A stretch of DNA of 64,000 nt from Saksenaea vasiformis B4078 (GCA_000697055.1 JNDT01002384.1:1-64000); one strand, 5' to 3'. Shown: positions 20,601-33,460, numbered from the stretch's first letter. Made by a program: numbers and translations. The notes: generated from the sequence alone by a model not told the origin.

Positions 20601-23516
20601 CAGCGTACTCGCGACAGTTCATCGTCCGTACGTGACGCCGCTGTGGATGTGATAGCCAAGTATTTGGGAAAGCAGACGGATGTGCATGTGGAGTTGTACC
20701 GAGCCATTGCTGGGCGTATCTCGGTCAGTTGAGGACGAGGTATTGAATGTGGAGGTCTAACGAGGAAAATAATTATTCTAGGACACTGCTGGAAATGTCC
20801 GTAGGCGGATGGTGAAGCTTCTTCGCGATTTGTATTTCAAGTGTGACAATATGACCATCAAGCTTGATATAGCATCGCGACTTGTTCAGCGTATCCGTGA
20901 TGAAGAGATTACTATTAGCGATCTTGCTCTTAAAGTGACGCAAGAAGTCTTGTTCCATCCATTCAGAGATATCGAGAACAATGAGGACGACTACTTCGGT
21001 TACAGCTATCAGAACTCGCCAAAGGAACGCAAACGACGCATTGACGAATTGACAGGCATTATCATCATAGCCGCTTCTGCGTCAGAATCAGCAGCAACTG
21101 ATTCGGATATGTCATTGGTCCAGATTGTAGAGAAGGTGAGCCCTTTTCTGCAAGACAAGTTACTTATCGAGCTGTAGACAATGCTTGCATGCGATGATAA
21201 AACACGGATGTGGTACGAGAAGATCTTCCAGTGGATTGTCGATTCCCTTTTCCAGCGATTACTGATCCTTGATGAATGCGGAGAACGGGAGCGCTTTATT
21301 CATTGTTTGGCAACGGTGTATGCCTTTACGAAGTCATGCCCAGAACTTCTGCGTGATTCTCAGACATCGATGCTACAACCCTACTTGAGCGTCGTGGATG
21401 ATGTAAGTTTGAGCACTGCAGTCTCTCTCTCTCGGTAACCTTTAAAATGAATAGGGGGATCTGAGGACTGTGCGTTATGTGCTGATGATTTACAGAGATA
21501 TCTTGCCGAAGATGAAACATCATGACCGTGACTTTATAGAGCTTATGGAGAAAGCATTAATGCAGTTATGGAAGAATGGTCCATTAGAGGTAAATGAAGA
21601 TTACGTACGTGGTGCTTCAGTGTTAATTTCTTTTTGTTATTTAGTTGATGGATAGTGTCTTGTCCTGCCTTTGTTCCATCGTCATCTGTATAACTTACCG
21701 GTATAACTTACCGTTCAAACTTCTCGCCATGTGCCTTGGTACGAGATAAACCTCTGCGTTCTACATATTAACGTGTACTACACAGGATATGTTCATGCAG
21801 AGCAACAAAGCATTATGAATTCAGGCATATCGATCAAACCGGCACCTATTGTTCACAAATCGCTGCTTTGTTGTGGACTACTCTGTCAGCATTTCGACTT
21901 TGAGAAGAAGTGGCAAGATAATATGGACGCTGTAACACAAGGACTACCAGCATTTCTCACCAAGGTAGGTTCAACTGGACGCGTAAATAATGCATACTCA
22001 CTTAATGAAAGGGAAATATCCCTGCGGTCGTTTTTGGCGTACTACGATATTTTGCCGGTGATGATATTAACCAAATCGATTCTGGGGAGAACACACGTCT
22101 GGGCGCATTACAGGGACTTGGCCATTTTTTTGCAGCCTATCCAACGTTCATCATCAGGGAGACAAGTACCTCGTTGATGGACACCATTTTTCAAGATGAG
22201 GCGTTGAACATGAAAGTCCAGCTGATGAAAGTATTTAAGTTGTTTCTTGCGGCGGAAGAGACGCGACTTAAGAAACGAGAAGAGAGTAGGTGACCAACGG
22301 AGAGTGAGGACATAGTCATGCTTATTCGAATGTAGTTGCGGGCGTATCTCTGTATGAAAAGACAATTGACGTGGATACGTTGCTCGGAAATACGGAAGAG
22401 TTTGCTGAACTTGGGTAAGTCACCACAGGGTATCTTTTAGCCGGTTTCTCAATATGTATGCTTTGCATAGAGTTAATGGTTCGGTAATGCAGAAGTACCT
22501 TAATGATATTTCGAAATGTGCGCTTGATCAGAATATGGAGCTTCGCTACGTCGCATTTGAAGTGATTGAATCGGTTATTCACCATGGGTTAGCCCATCCA
22601 GCTCAAGTAGGTTTATAAGACTATAGAAGGCCTGTGTATAACACAGTATTTCTGTTAGTGTATGCCTGCTATTGTTGCAGCCGAGACGAGTCCAGATATG
22701 ACTTTGAGAGAAAAAGCGAACTGTTTGCACAAGTATGCACATGACAAGTACGGTATAGTGCTCTACAACGATCTGGCCAAATATGTTTCGGCTGCATTTG
22801 AGTATCAGCAGCTACTTTTCGGTGACAGTGCAAAAGGTAGAAGTAAATGCATCGAGGAAAGAGTCATTCATGTATTTGTCGTGTTAGGTTACGGAACTGG
22901 AAAAGATACCAAGACGGACGCATTATTTAGTTTCACCTATGAGATCCTAAAGACAAAGAAGAGGACAAAGCTCCATTTCTTGGAAGCACTCGTGAAACCT
23001 TTTCAGTTTGACTACAAAACTGTAATGCCAGATGAAGTAAGTTAGGCGCGGCAACCGTTGACAACATGTTAACTTTTTTGGGAGCAGCTGAATATCTGTT
23101 TCTTTCAATTCCTGGCCGACAACCTGCTTACGTTGGAATTTACTTCATCCGATGAAGTTTTGTATATATTGTTTTTAATTGACCGTATACAGATGGCCGT
23201 GAGTCCTGAAGTGGTGTCGCACGTTCAAGCTCTTCAAGAATGTAGTACATTTGAGACCATGGACGAAGATACAGAATCGACGAACGCGTCTGTTACATTG
23301 TACATCCTTTTGCGTGTAAAGCATACTCTGATGGAAATCTACGACATTTCCGAGACGTAAGTCTAGTAAATAGCCTGATCGTTTGATTTACATCAGCGTT
23401 ACAGGGAAAGTCAGGAATATGATCCTACGGACCGAGTCAAATCACGATCTCTCTTGAGAAATGTTAATATGGATGGCGTAATCAACTGGTCAAACGAGAT
23501 CAGATACAAGAGATAG
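17664..23516 (+). CDS. SCC2: cohesin loader subunit SCC2/NIPBL/Mis4
   Basis: 22 exons: 17664-18141, 18197-18606, 18658-18769, 18826-19486, 19533-19677, 19730-19900, 19952-20056, 20107-20273, 20326-20530, 20577-20723, 20782-21135, 21178-21402, 21455-21589, 21645-21738, 21786-21964, 22012-22285, 22336-22414, 22471-22606, 22659-22836, 22888-23036, 23088-23356, 23405-23516. These give 1594 aa, close to Mis4. The first about 160 residues are basic then acidic and disordered. HEAT repeats follow with hallmark segments FRTKALRSLGRIV, DSSSSVRDAAVD, DTAGNVRRRMVKLL, RLGALQGLGHFF and a GLAHP loop. With Scc4/MAU2 the family loads cohesin onto DNA. The start is uncertain: ATG 17664 follows an in-frame stop, ATG 17766 is an alternative, and an acceptor near 17753 would allow splicing from exons beyond the CACTA element. 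Confidence 0.85.
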
Positions 23517-24627
23517 ACTTCGTGTATAGTATCTCTCTCGATTTGCTGTCTTGTCAAGCTTTGTAAATTTTCTCTGCTGAATAGAAAGCCCATGCACGTT
23601 TGTGCTACCCTTGTCATACTGCAGCTTCACGAATAGTTTAAGTCCTCAGGTTTCTCCGTTCCGATACCTTAAAAATAATAGAATCTAAGAAGTGTTACGG
23701 GGAACCTCAGAGCAAAAAATGGGATAACAGCACGAGACAGTGTGGTCCTGTCCACAACAACAAGTGGCCCGTGCTGTTCAGGTCCCCTCTATCGATAATT
23801 CCAAGAATGCTACAAATAGGGTTAGTGGAAAAGAACCCAGATAAGCATAAACACAATCGTCTTCCAGAAGCATCGACTGGGAAAATCATTACCATGGATG
23901 TAACTGTCTACTCGATTGTACAGACTACCGACATGTCCGACACCGATCGTATCACTTTGAGAGTTTGAGTTACCAATGACACAATCGAAAACTCCGACCA
24001 TGGACCTCAATGGCAAGTCTCAGATGGCATCTTATGCACATTACCTGCTGTATTGAGTTCCGCATTTTATAGTACGCATGGTGAAAATTGATACTACGTC
24101 TATGCCATAAATATCCAACATGTCCGACTCACCCGATTGAACCGTTTCACAGAATTCATGGGTCTAGTTCGTTCTACTCCTTCACTCGCGGTATTATCAG
24201 TAGCGAAGTGTACTTCGGTAAACTACAGATTGACGATGGTTTACTTTTCAACATCATCTTTCCTCGTCGGTACTCCTGAGAACTGCGTTCTTTGCAACTC
24301 TTCGTTGATCGTAAGGGCGATCCATGGAAGATATGTACTGCGGCTTCTCGTTTCCGAATGTAGATAGAATAAATCGTAGAATAAAAGAACATGGGACGAT
24401 TTGCTTCGCCCCAGTGGACCGTTACTAAAAAGGATATGTTTACAAAGGAACAAAAGAAAAGCGCCAGATTAAAGTTTTCGTGATCGGCGAATTTTTTTTA
24501 AGAAACACGAGTCCACGTACAAAATATACAAGCTATACGTCGTACGATGCCTGAATCGTCTGGGTTCTATAGATCACTATATAATACAATGGAGTTCTGA
24601 ATTTTTTGAACTTGATCTGTTTACGTC
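23517..24627. other. intergenic, no gene seen
   Basis: 1.1 kb of mixed-composition DNA with only short shadow frames on both strands. Nothing recognisable apart from the promoter of the methyltransferase gene at its right end. Confidence 0.4.
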
Positions 24628-25735
24628 ATGTCTCAAACCGCTACCCAAGTCAGCATTCATCAACGTGGTTACCATAACGAAGAAGCATCGCCTTACTGGC
24701 TTCCTCTCGATCAAGAGGAACGCGAGCGTCTGGATATGGTAAAATTAGGAGTGACTTTATGATGAGATTTCCTTACATATTCTTTCAAGCAACATCGTGG
24801 TCTACGTGAACTCTTTGGAAGGTAAACGGATCCTATTTCGTTCCGTTCCGTTCTGTTCTGTTCTCTTCTCTAAACGCTGCTCCTTGTTTAGCAATATTCT
24901 TTCCTCTGTTAAGGATAAAGTGCCTTTGGAAAGTGGAGCCAAAGTTTTGGATATAGGCTATGGTTCTGGAAAATGGTTGTTCGAAATGAGCTCGGAGTAT
25001 CCCAACTGCGAATTTTATGGAGTGGATATTTCCAAAGTGAAGGAAGATGAAGGACGCATTCCCAAGAACCTCAAACTGGCTTACGGTAATGTCGTCAAGG
25101 GACTTGCTTTTCCCGACAACACATTCGACCTTGTGGCCATACGATACTTTATCATTGCCCTCCGAAAGGACGAGTGGCCTTGCGCTCTCAGAGAGATCTT
25201 GCGTATTACAAAACCCGGCGGTGTAATCCAGTGGGGTGAACCTTACCTACCTGAAACGGCAGAGGAAGCTGTATTGCGGTTTAACAGAGGACGTAAGTAG
25301 GAAAGGAAAAGAAAAAAAAGGCCTCATCGGACGGAATATATTGACAACAAGGGGAATAGACGCACATGTATGCAAGCAGCGTGGACAGGAGCCACTCATC
25401 GCACAAAAGATACCCGGTTACTTGACAGAGGCTGGCTTTACTGTCATTGAAGACGAGGAATTGGGTGTTGATATGGGTAAGTCGCACAAGCAACATGACG
25501 AGATAATAATGATTGCTAATTGTTTGTTTGGTGGAATTTAGGTGCTGATACAGAAGTTGCTCAGATCCACCGAAAGAACTTTGAAGGATTGTTCACAACA
25601 ATGCTACCGTGGATGACCTCCTATCTCGACATCGACAGTGAAGAATCACGCCGATTAGTCACTCAGGAATACATTGATAAGCTGAAGAACAGTAGATCCA
25701 TTTTCCGAACCGTTATCGGTCAGAAACCTTTGTAA
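24628..25735 (+). CDS. class I SAM-dependent methyltransferase
   Basis: Exons 24628-24738, 24790-24821 (32 nt), 24892-25292, 25360-25476 and 25542-25735 give 284 aa. Motif I VLDIGYGSGKW binds S-adenosylmethionine. An acidic strand end follows (FYGVDIS), then FDLVAIRYFIIAL and LREILRITKPGGVIQWGEP, the post-motif order of the Methyltransf_25/UbiE-like superfamily. The third intron was placed with acceptor 25359 because the nearer AG would leave an intron of only 28 nt; the true acceptor needs a transcript. The substrate is unknown; related fungal proteins include secondary-metabolite and LaeA-like methyltransferases. Confidence 0.78.
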
Positions 25736-28465
25736 ATTTGTATTTAGAAATATCATTAGCCAACGACGTAATAAATGCTGCCCCAGGATGCGGCTGGAAA
25801 ACAATGATGTTAGAAAAGAGTTTTGGATTACGCATTTCCTTTACTTTCCCTTATCATACCAAGATAGATAAAGAGGGAAACATCTTATGTTTCATAATAA
25901 GGATGATGATGTAATCTATGTCAAAGTACGCTACCCTCAGTTTAGCTTGACTGATTGTTAGGATGCTATGCAAAGCATACGCAACAACTTTACAGTAATC
26001 TAAGCTATCTGTATTCGGCTAAAAAAGAAAAGGTCATGCAACTCTTTGTGGCTCTGATGGCTGTATGGTTGAGGTTTTCTCATGCCTTCGAGGCTGCATC
26101 TTCTATGATGCGTCGATCGTTTGACGAGGTTTTGATATCCCTAAGTAGTCTTCTGTACAAATAGTGATTTCAAATGATAATATGTATTGCAAAAAAGGGC
26201 ATCGCAGGTGGTGATTGAATATAGGGAGTAAGTATGTGGCGAGGAGTATCTACCAATTTAGTACCCACGCTATATACAGGCAAGGCGCAAGTTGGTTCGG
26301 TATCCAGATCCGTATTCCTCAAGGCTGAACCAAATGATATGAATAGACTCACGATAACATTTTTGAACAGCATAGTAAGATCGTTGTGAATGAAAAGCCC
26401 TTTTTCGATAAAGAGAGACAACCATCTTTCCTCCAACCTCTTTAGGGAAGCGGCGGGTGAAAGCTGTAAACGAAATATTTGATTGTTGATTTAGCTTTTA
26501 ATGATTAGCTAACTGGTCGTCAGTTCCGCTGAGGAGGAGGAGGCGGCTTTCCAGCGAAACGTAGCTATCTCTAGCTTTGAAAAGATGGAGGGTTGGTAAC
26601 ACAGATATTAGCTTACTTTTTCATTCTAAGAACAAATGCGTAGAATCCAAATAGCAACAGTCGACCGGAGTCCCTTTCCGATCTTGAGATTTAGACGTCT
26701 CGCAAAAAGCAGTTCACTAGTATACCTTGCTGGCAGCCTCACTTTCTCCTTTCGGTTTGGTATAACCGCTCTTATCCCTACTGTATTTCGTCCTTCTGCA
26801 TGTACGATGGAAAGGGCGACTCGTCCAACGTCCAATGGGGTTATTTCCTAATAAGGATGTATGGTCGCCCCAAAATCAGCTAACGAGAAACCTCTTGCAG
26901 ATTTCTGAAAAAAGTAATGTACGTAAACGGCAAAATCCAGTCAACAGTGCGTTCTCGTGTCAAAACCAACTGCGCGCAAAAGGAAAAAAAAAAAAGAAAG
27001 AAAAGAAAGCTCAAACACTTTGGATTTAGAATTGTATTTCTTTTCAATAAAGACGCATTTCCTTTAACTTTCTTTCTTTCACAATGCACCATCATGCTGT
27101 GATCGCACCTTTTCCTGTTCGTTTGTTGAGAACCAACAATTGTTCCTACCAGAGAACCAGATCTAACAAAAGGCCGAAACTCAATAATGATAACTACTCC
27201 ATTTCGCCCATGTGGGTTCTGCACAATGATAGACTATACTGACATATATTTAGAGTGGAAGAAGAACTCTGCGAAATTGTAAATAATGCCATGGCAATCG
27301 TCGACGAACCCATTGATCGCGCCACCCTCTTACAGAAAACAGAACCGCCTTCCACTTGCGAGAACGGCCATCTCCATTTATGAAACACTGTATCCTTCTA
27401 GAAATAGCCTACCTCTTCGTGAGAGAGGTTCGCGCTCGGTCTTTGTAAGACCGGTAACATTTACGTACATAAGCGATCACAACATAAATTTCCCGCAGAT
27501 ATCAATTTCTCGTCTTTTTTTCTGTGCATTCCATTCCATTCCATTCATTCCTTCTTTCCTTCCTTCGTCATTTTATTCTGCCGACGCTTTATACATATGC
27601 CGCCAATCGTCACCGACCAACCGGAAAGTCGATAGTGTACACCAGCACGGTCTCTCAAAACAATTTAATAAACAAACATTAGGCCCGCCGTAAGTCGTAC
27701 ACTCTGTATTTGTTGTCGACGGTCTCTATATCATGATTCAGCATTGACCATCACATAACATGTTGGATGGGACAATTTGGAAAAATGTGTGCAAATGAGA
27801 CATCGATCAATGTATTTATAGACAAAAATGGCAATCCGGTTATACAATGCTTTCTTTTATATACGGATCGACCCGAACATGGACCCACCGAGTGCTGCAA
27901 TATTCTTTCCGCTTTCTCAAGCGAACAACATCTGGTGAATCCAAACTAAGTTCATTCCGTCATCAAGAAGGCATTCGCCTATGTGTCCAACGTATCCTCT
28001 CTTTCTCCAATGATATGCGCGGTAGATGTTTCATTGAGAAAGAGAAAAATGATATGGATTAAGCGATGCCATATCGCAGTGTAAACGTGCCCCTTCTATC
28101 AAACGCCTTGGCAATTTTGGGCAGAAAACCTCTTCCACATAGCCTGTTGAAGAGATATACATGTATTGGAACGTTTCGCATCATGCAGGAAATGATTATT
28201 AAGAAATCCTTTTCCAGAGACAGACGCCTTTGCGCATTCACAACGCTCTGGCTATTGTCGTACTGACAACGAAAGCAAACCAGCCGGTAGATTATAATGC
28301 CAAAATGCTTCATTCATCTAATTGGATGGCAGTAGCACTGCTGCTCGTATTGGAAAAAGTCCGAGGGCATAAACAAGAAACCAACAAACAGAAGCTTATT
28401 TGTAGCAATTACAGCTTTAAGAAGAAAAGAATGGAAGGACAAGTCTTTTGTACAGGACTTTTCAT
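25736..28465. other. 2.7-kb gene desert
   Basis: Only short frames occur, such as 25955-26164 (+), 27286-27693 (+) and 28066-28469 (+, overlapping frames). None has a recognisable domain, and stops interrupt all longer reading. The protein-like bits at 28066-28330 shift frame and could be a decayed gene. A poly-purine tract lies near 26986. I see no terminal repeats, tRNA or transposase. Confidence 0.4.
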
Positions 28466-30032
28466 ATGAGGTTGTGTATTTGCGTTTTAGCATTCTATCT
28501 TTTCAACGCCGTTACTTGCAAGAAAGCAGAAGAACGGCGACATCCTACGCATATTATCAAGCTAAAAAGTTTACAAAATGATACCGCATGGAGTAAGAAG
28601 AGGAAAAAAAAAAGAAAAGAAAAGACAAGGCAATACTAACCCTCGGTGTGGTTTAGCTCTCCCTCCTACTGCATTCATTCATCATCATTATACACAGTTT
28701 CAGCAACGACGGACTAAAAACGAACTATTTCACGCAATAACTGAGCGTGACCAAGCTGTTCAATTGGATCAAATCAACATCAGTCATCAGTTTCAAGCAG
28801 TCATCGGGTCGTTTCAGCCATCCTTTGTTGATTACCTCCATACACTCAGTGCGATTGATTACGTTGAGCCGAACGAGGTGTATAAGGTCACTTCGTTCAA
28901 GAATACATTTATACAAAAAGATACACCTAGCTGGGGCCTAGCTCGGATATGGCAACGCGAGAACAAGGACATGTCAATCTATGTCAGCGACGAGATAGCA
29001 GGGTAAAAAAAAAAAAAAAAAAAAAAAAGAAATGAGTTCCTCGTTGTGTGTTCATGGTGACGATAGGGATGGTGTCCATGTCTATATCTTTGATACTGGT
29101 ATTAACACAATGCATCCCGATTTCGAAGGTCGTGCGGTCATGGAACCTAGCTTCGTCAGTTATGAAGAAAATAAGGATTATTCCGGCCATGGTAATCCAA
29201 ATGAACAAAGGAAAAAAAAAATATAAAAATAAAAAGCGTATACATGTTAACTATCCCGTTTTAGGTACACATGTGGCTGGCATCATTGGTGGTAAGCAGT
29301 ACGGTGTTGCCAAGCGCGCTATTTTGCATGGTGTAAAGATTTTGGACGAGGATGGTGATGGCAGTGTCGTTGGAATGATGCGTGGTTAGTGGAAAGCCGA
29401 CAATTTTTTACCTATTGGACATTCACCGTATGCAATTATGTTTAGCGATATCCCACGTTATCCAGGTGGCCATTCCCGGCAAGACAATCATCAATTTATC
29501 ATTGAGTGGTCCACGTTCAAAAGCAATGGACGATGCGTTAACAGCAGCGGCAGAGGAATACCACATTCCCATCATTGCCTCTGCTGGTAATACCGGTGAT
29601 GATGCATGTGCTTATTCACCATCGGCCAATCCAAGCGTATTTTCTGTCGGTGCATCGGACGCTCAGGACCGGGTTACTCCGTTTTCCTCCTACGGTGAAT
29701 GTGTACGACTCTTTGCACCCGGAGCCAATATCACAAGCAGCTGGCTAAATGAGAGTACAATGACAATGGATGGAACAAGGTAAAGAAGAAGATGTGGCCG
29801 CTAGTCAATCATCTATCTAAAAAAAAACCCGTATTTTATATTTTTTTCCAGTATGGCAAACCCTCATGTTAGCGGAATTGCTGCCTTGCTCATGGCGAGG
29901 TACAGTTTTCAGTCTGTGCATGAACTGTATGATGCCCTAACAAAGATCGCGACTGCAAACGTTCTCACTGAAGTACGGGGGAGTCATAATCTGCTGGCAT
30001 ATAGTGGCCTCGATTTAGGATACACAGAATGA
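28466..30032 (+). CDS. secreted subtilisin-like serine protease (S8, proteinase K type)
   Basis: Exons 28466-28592, 28657-29002, 29067-29191, 29265-29384, 29446-29779 and 29852-30032 give 410 aa. An 18-residue signal peptide precedes an I9 propeptide inhibitor domain (HPTHIIKLKS to VDYLHTLSAIDYVEPNE). The catalytic Asp is in FDTGIN (D167), the His in GHGTHVAG (H199, next to intron 3), the oxyanion Asn in ASAGNTGDD, and the nucleophile in GTSMANPHVSG (S351, codon split by intron 5). All are intact. Role: extracellular protein degradation after autocatalytic removal of the propeptide. Intron 2 contains a run of 24 A. Confidence 0.9.
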
Positions 30033-30449
30033 TTGTAAAAGTTAGGCAGAAGGATAGATGCACTTCCAAAAAAAAAAAAAGAGAAAACAACAACTGATAA
30101 TCTTCATTCATTTCATATGCTTCAAATGGAATAGCTCATATAGCATTTATGGGAAGAAGTGCAAAGTTAGTTCTCCATAGGCGCAAAATCACTTACAAGA
30201 CGAGAAAAAAGAAAAGTGTATAGAAGGAATATGAAGTGCGCTCAAGTGAGTTCTTATTAAATATGTCGAAAAAGATATGAAAAGGCACCAGTGTAACGGA
30301 TCAATCCAGTTTTCTGGGTGAATCGGTGTGGCGGATGTCGGGTTACAGAAATGCCGAATTGTCGCGTAAATCGCGACGCGGTGAAAATTTCGCGTCGCTC
30401 CGTTTTATTTTTTCTTTGTTCCTTTAAAGATACCTTTGCATAGTTTCCA
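30033..30449. other. intergenic spacer upstream of PIF1
   Basis: A-rich 3' flank of the protease, then a short GC-rich patch near 30360-30400 with repeated TCGCG steps before the PIF1 start. No gene is seen. Confidence 0.35.
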
Positions 30450-33069
30450 ATGTCGCAACCAAAGTTGTTTCAATTTTTCCCGCGTGCAGGTACAAAGAAT
30501 GCGTCTACGTTGAATAGCCCGGTAATGCAGGTACCACAACAACCACAAACTGCAGCATCCACCCCCATTCATAAAGCGAAATCCGAGGATGACGACGACC
30601 TGATCGTTGTTGGAGAGCGGAAATCATCGAGTCACTACACAGTAACAAAGAAACAGGACGACAACGGCGACGACGATGATCTTATTTTTATGGGAGAAAA
30701 AAAGAGTAGCACAGCGACACCGGCCTATTCTTCGTTTGGTAGCTCACAGAACAGTAACAGCGGCGACGATAGCAGTTCACCATTCAGCTCATTCGGAACT
30801 AGCAATGTTGTAATGAAAAACACTTCGCGTTTCAATTTCAAAACATTTGATCCTTCCAAAGTGTCTGGACCACGATACTCGAGTCAAGAAATACAGCAGC
30901 CTGCACTTGAGCCCCAGCGGTTTGCCGTCAACAAACATTCGCGAGAACCGACTACGCCAATGCGTGCTAGTAATAATAACGCATCATCGCAGTCTACTGG
31001 TGGTGTTTTTGGAAAGCGTAGACGTGTGCTGCCCTCAACAGTTACTTCTGCAACCAGGAACACACAGTCATGCTCATACCCGAAGTTATCCTCTACAGTT
31101 ACCAGTACCTACAAGCATTACAGCTCTGGAAGCACCGCATCGTCTTACAATTCTGGAAGTACCGCATCGTCTTACAAATCTGCAAGCACCGCTTCATCTT
31201 ACAATTCTGCAGGCGCCGGATCACCATCCAAATCGAAAATTTGGATGCAATATGCGAAACCTCCTGGACGTCCGAAGACCGCCAAAACGCCTAGCTTTGG
31301 TGGATCCAAGTCAACTAGCTATCGACCAAAATTATCAGCAGAACAACAACGTGTGATGGACATGGTTGTCAATGAGCGTCATAATATGTTCTTTACAGGC
31401 TCCGCAGGTATGTGTCATACAACTCCTGCATTGTTACTTGGAGTGCTTATCATTGAAAAGGAACGGGGAAGTCTGTGCTTTTAAGAGGTAAGCTTATTTA
31501 GGAGAAGGGGAAGGGGGATGCAGACCGGTCATAGACTAATCGCAATGAAAGCAATGATTGATACCCTGAAAGATATACATGGGGACGGTGTGGCAGTGAC
31601 AGCTTCTACAGGTATAGCTGCCTGTAACATCAGCGGTTCGACGTTGCATAGGTAAAGGAAGTAAACGAACACGCCCACCACGACGGATGGGCTGACTCCT
31701 CTTCCATTAGTTTTGCTGGCATTGGTTTAGGCAATGAAACGACTGAACGATTGATAAACAAGATTGCTGGTAACAACAAGCTGCGTTCTCGGTGGCAAAA
31801 GACAAGGATTCTGATTATTGATGAAAGTAAGGACGAAGTATGCCACTGACAACCCGCTAGCTTACACATTGCTTAGTTTCTATGGTGGATGGCGAACTAT
31901 TTGACAAGCTGGAAAGCATTGCATGCGCAGTGCGGAAGAGCATGGAGCCCTTTGGAGGTATCCAACTTATCATGACGGGTGATTTTTTCCAGCTTCCTCC
32001 GGTAAACCCAGACAAAGCTACCAAGTTTGCATTTGAAGCACGGTCATGGCCCAAGGTTGTAAAGAAAACGGTCATGTTACAACATGTGTTTCGTCAAAAA
32101 GATCAAGGTAACCAAAAAAGTAATGTATAGCTACAGCAAGCACCGTAACGTGTTTTTGTTAGTGTTTGTTGATATTCTGAATGAGATGCGACTGGGAAAG
32201 CTTTCACCAAAAGCGATTGAAATATTTAAATCATTATCACGCGAACCACCCAACCACTCTGATATCAGTCCAACTGAGCTGTACGTAGGCAAAAAAGAGA
32301 TAGAATGAGAATGGATGGATGGATGGTTAACCAGGCTGTTGTCCATGTTAGATTCCCTTTGCGAAGCGAGGTGGAAAATGCGAATAATACGCGTCTTGCT
32401 GCGCTCTCTGGCACGGAACGAACGTTTTACGCGGTTGATACGGGAGACAAGTCGAAGATTTCCGGTTGTATTGCGCCAGCCGTCATCAAGCTGAAATTGA
32501 ATTCGCAAGTGATGTTGTTAAAGAACGTCGATGCCACACTGGTCAACGGCTCGCTAGGCATTGTCGTCGGCTTTGTGGGTGAGGGCAAATACACTTCGCG
32601 CAGGATAGTGGGTGCTCTTTTGCCACCTACGCGAAGACAAGAAGATTATTCATTGGATGCTGTGATGGCCAACCCTTACCCCGTGGTTCGGTTTGCTGAC
32701 AACCGTGAACTTGTTGTGGAGACGGATCGATGGACAGTCGAATTGCCAGGTAACGGAATGATGCCCATACAGTCAGTCAATCAGTCAGTCAGTGGTGCTC
32801 ATAAAAAGTGATTAGGTGGAAAGGAGGTTGCTTCACGGACGCAAGTGCCTTTGATGCTTGCCTGGGCTATGTCCATTCACAAAAGTCAAGGTCAGACGCT
32901 GGACCGCGTCCGAGTAGATCTTGGTCGAGTGTTTGAAAAAGGTCAGGCGTATGTAGCATTATCCCGAGCCACATCGCTTGATTCACTTCAAATCTTGAAC
33001 TTTAACCCGTCGAGAGTGATGGCCCATCCCAGAGTCACCGAGTTCTATCGCACATTTCAATCCGTCTGA
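30450..33069 (+). CDS. PIF1: PIF1-family 5'-3' DNA helicase
   Basis: Exons 30450-31407, 31461-31487 (27 nt), 31552-31651, 31711-31826, 31877-32107, 32163-32280, 32352-32749 and 32816-33069 give 733 aa. The Walker A GSAGTGKSV is split by intron 1. Then come [17 protein letters not shown] (motif Ia), LIIDE (Walker B), [10 protein letters not shown] (motif III), the PIF1-specific [26 protein letters not shown] and [16 protein letters not shown]. The N-terminal 300 residues are Ser-rich and low complexity and begin QPKLFQFF, a consensus PCNA-interacting box. Family members resolve G-quadruplexes and maintain telomeres and mitochondrial DNA. The PCNA box points to replication-fork work in the nucleus. 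Confidence 0.92.
31125..31211 (+). repeat. 27-bp tandem repeat in the PIF1 N-terminal region
   Basis: Units 31125-31151, 31152-31178 and 31179-31205, plus a partial fourth, encode (S/A)-(G/A)-STASSY(N/K). The array is in frame and so changes only the length of a disordered linker. Confidence 0.8.
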
Positions 33070-33134
33070 GAACGACTTTTCTATAAAAGAAAAAATCAAA
33101 GAACGAACGTATGTTACTCCAACAAGAAAATGTG

Positions 33135-33162
33135 TGATGATGATGATGATGATGATGATGAT
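33135..33162. repeat. (GAT)n microsatellite in the PIF1 3' flank
   Basis: About nine tandem GAT/TGA trinucleotides lie just after the PIF1 stop codon. They probably fall within the 3' UTR. Confidence 0.8.
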
Positions 33163-33169
33163 CCGCTGC

Positions 33170-33460
33170 TTATCTAATGCATGTGCGTTTGTTATCGTCG
33201 CGTCCTCTTAGCAAAGTGGGGGAATGTGAGGGGACGACCTCCTCCTCCTCTTCCCACCATTCTGGTTCACGTTTCAAAATCTGTTCCATGACAACCTTGC
33301 GCTTCTCCACTGGGAAAGGGGTACTTCAGGTTCTCCATGTAGTATCCAGCTATATCAAATGGTCTAGTGCGATTATAAGCGGATGTTTAATTAAATATAT
33401 CTGAACTAACTCAGGAACTCCGTTACTGATGCGATCCAGCGTTATATAAATATCACCACC
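33170..33460 (-). pseudogene. unrecognised minus-strand gene remnant
   Basis: Read on the minus strand, protein-like pieces occur in order: GGDIYITLDRISNGVPEL, then DIAGYYMENLKYPFP, then VEKRKVVMEQILKREPEWW with an acidic tail, ending at a TAA (33170-33172). They sit in different frames. The last step is a one-base shift at a C4T3C3 tract, too short for an intron. I read it as a decayed gene, or a gene with an assembly indel; no family is recognised. Confidence 0.35.

Noticed and set aside
25293..25320. 28-nt intron in the methyltransferase gene
   Set aside because: It is shorter than any other intron in the window. An acceptor at 25359 also preserves frame and leaves a normal 67-nt intron with a TTGAC branch site.
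33135..33162. Tandem GAT units as a CRISPR-like array
   Set aside because: They are contiguous trinucleotides without spacers, in a eukaryotic 3' UTR.
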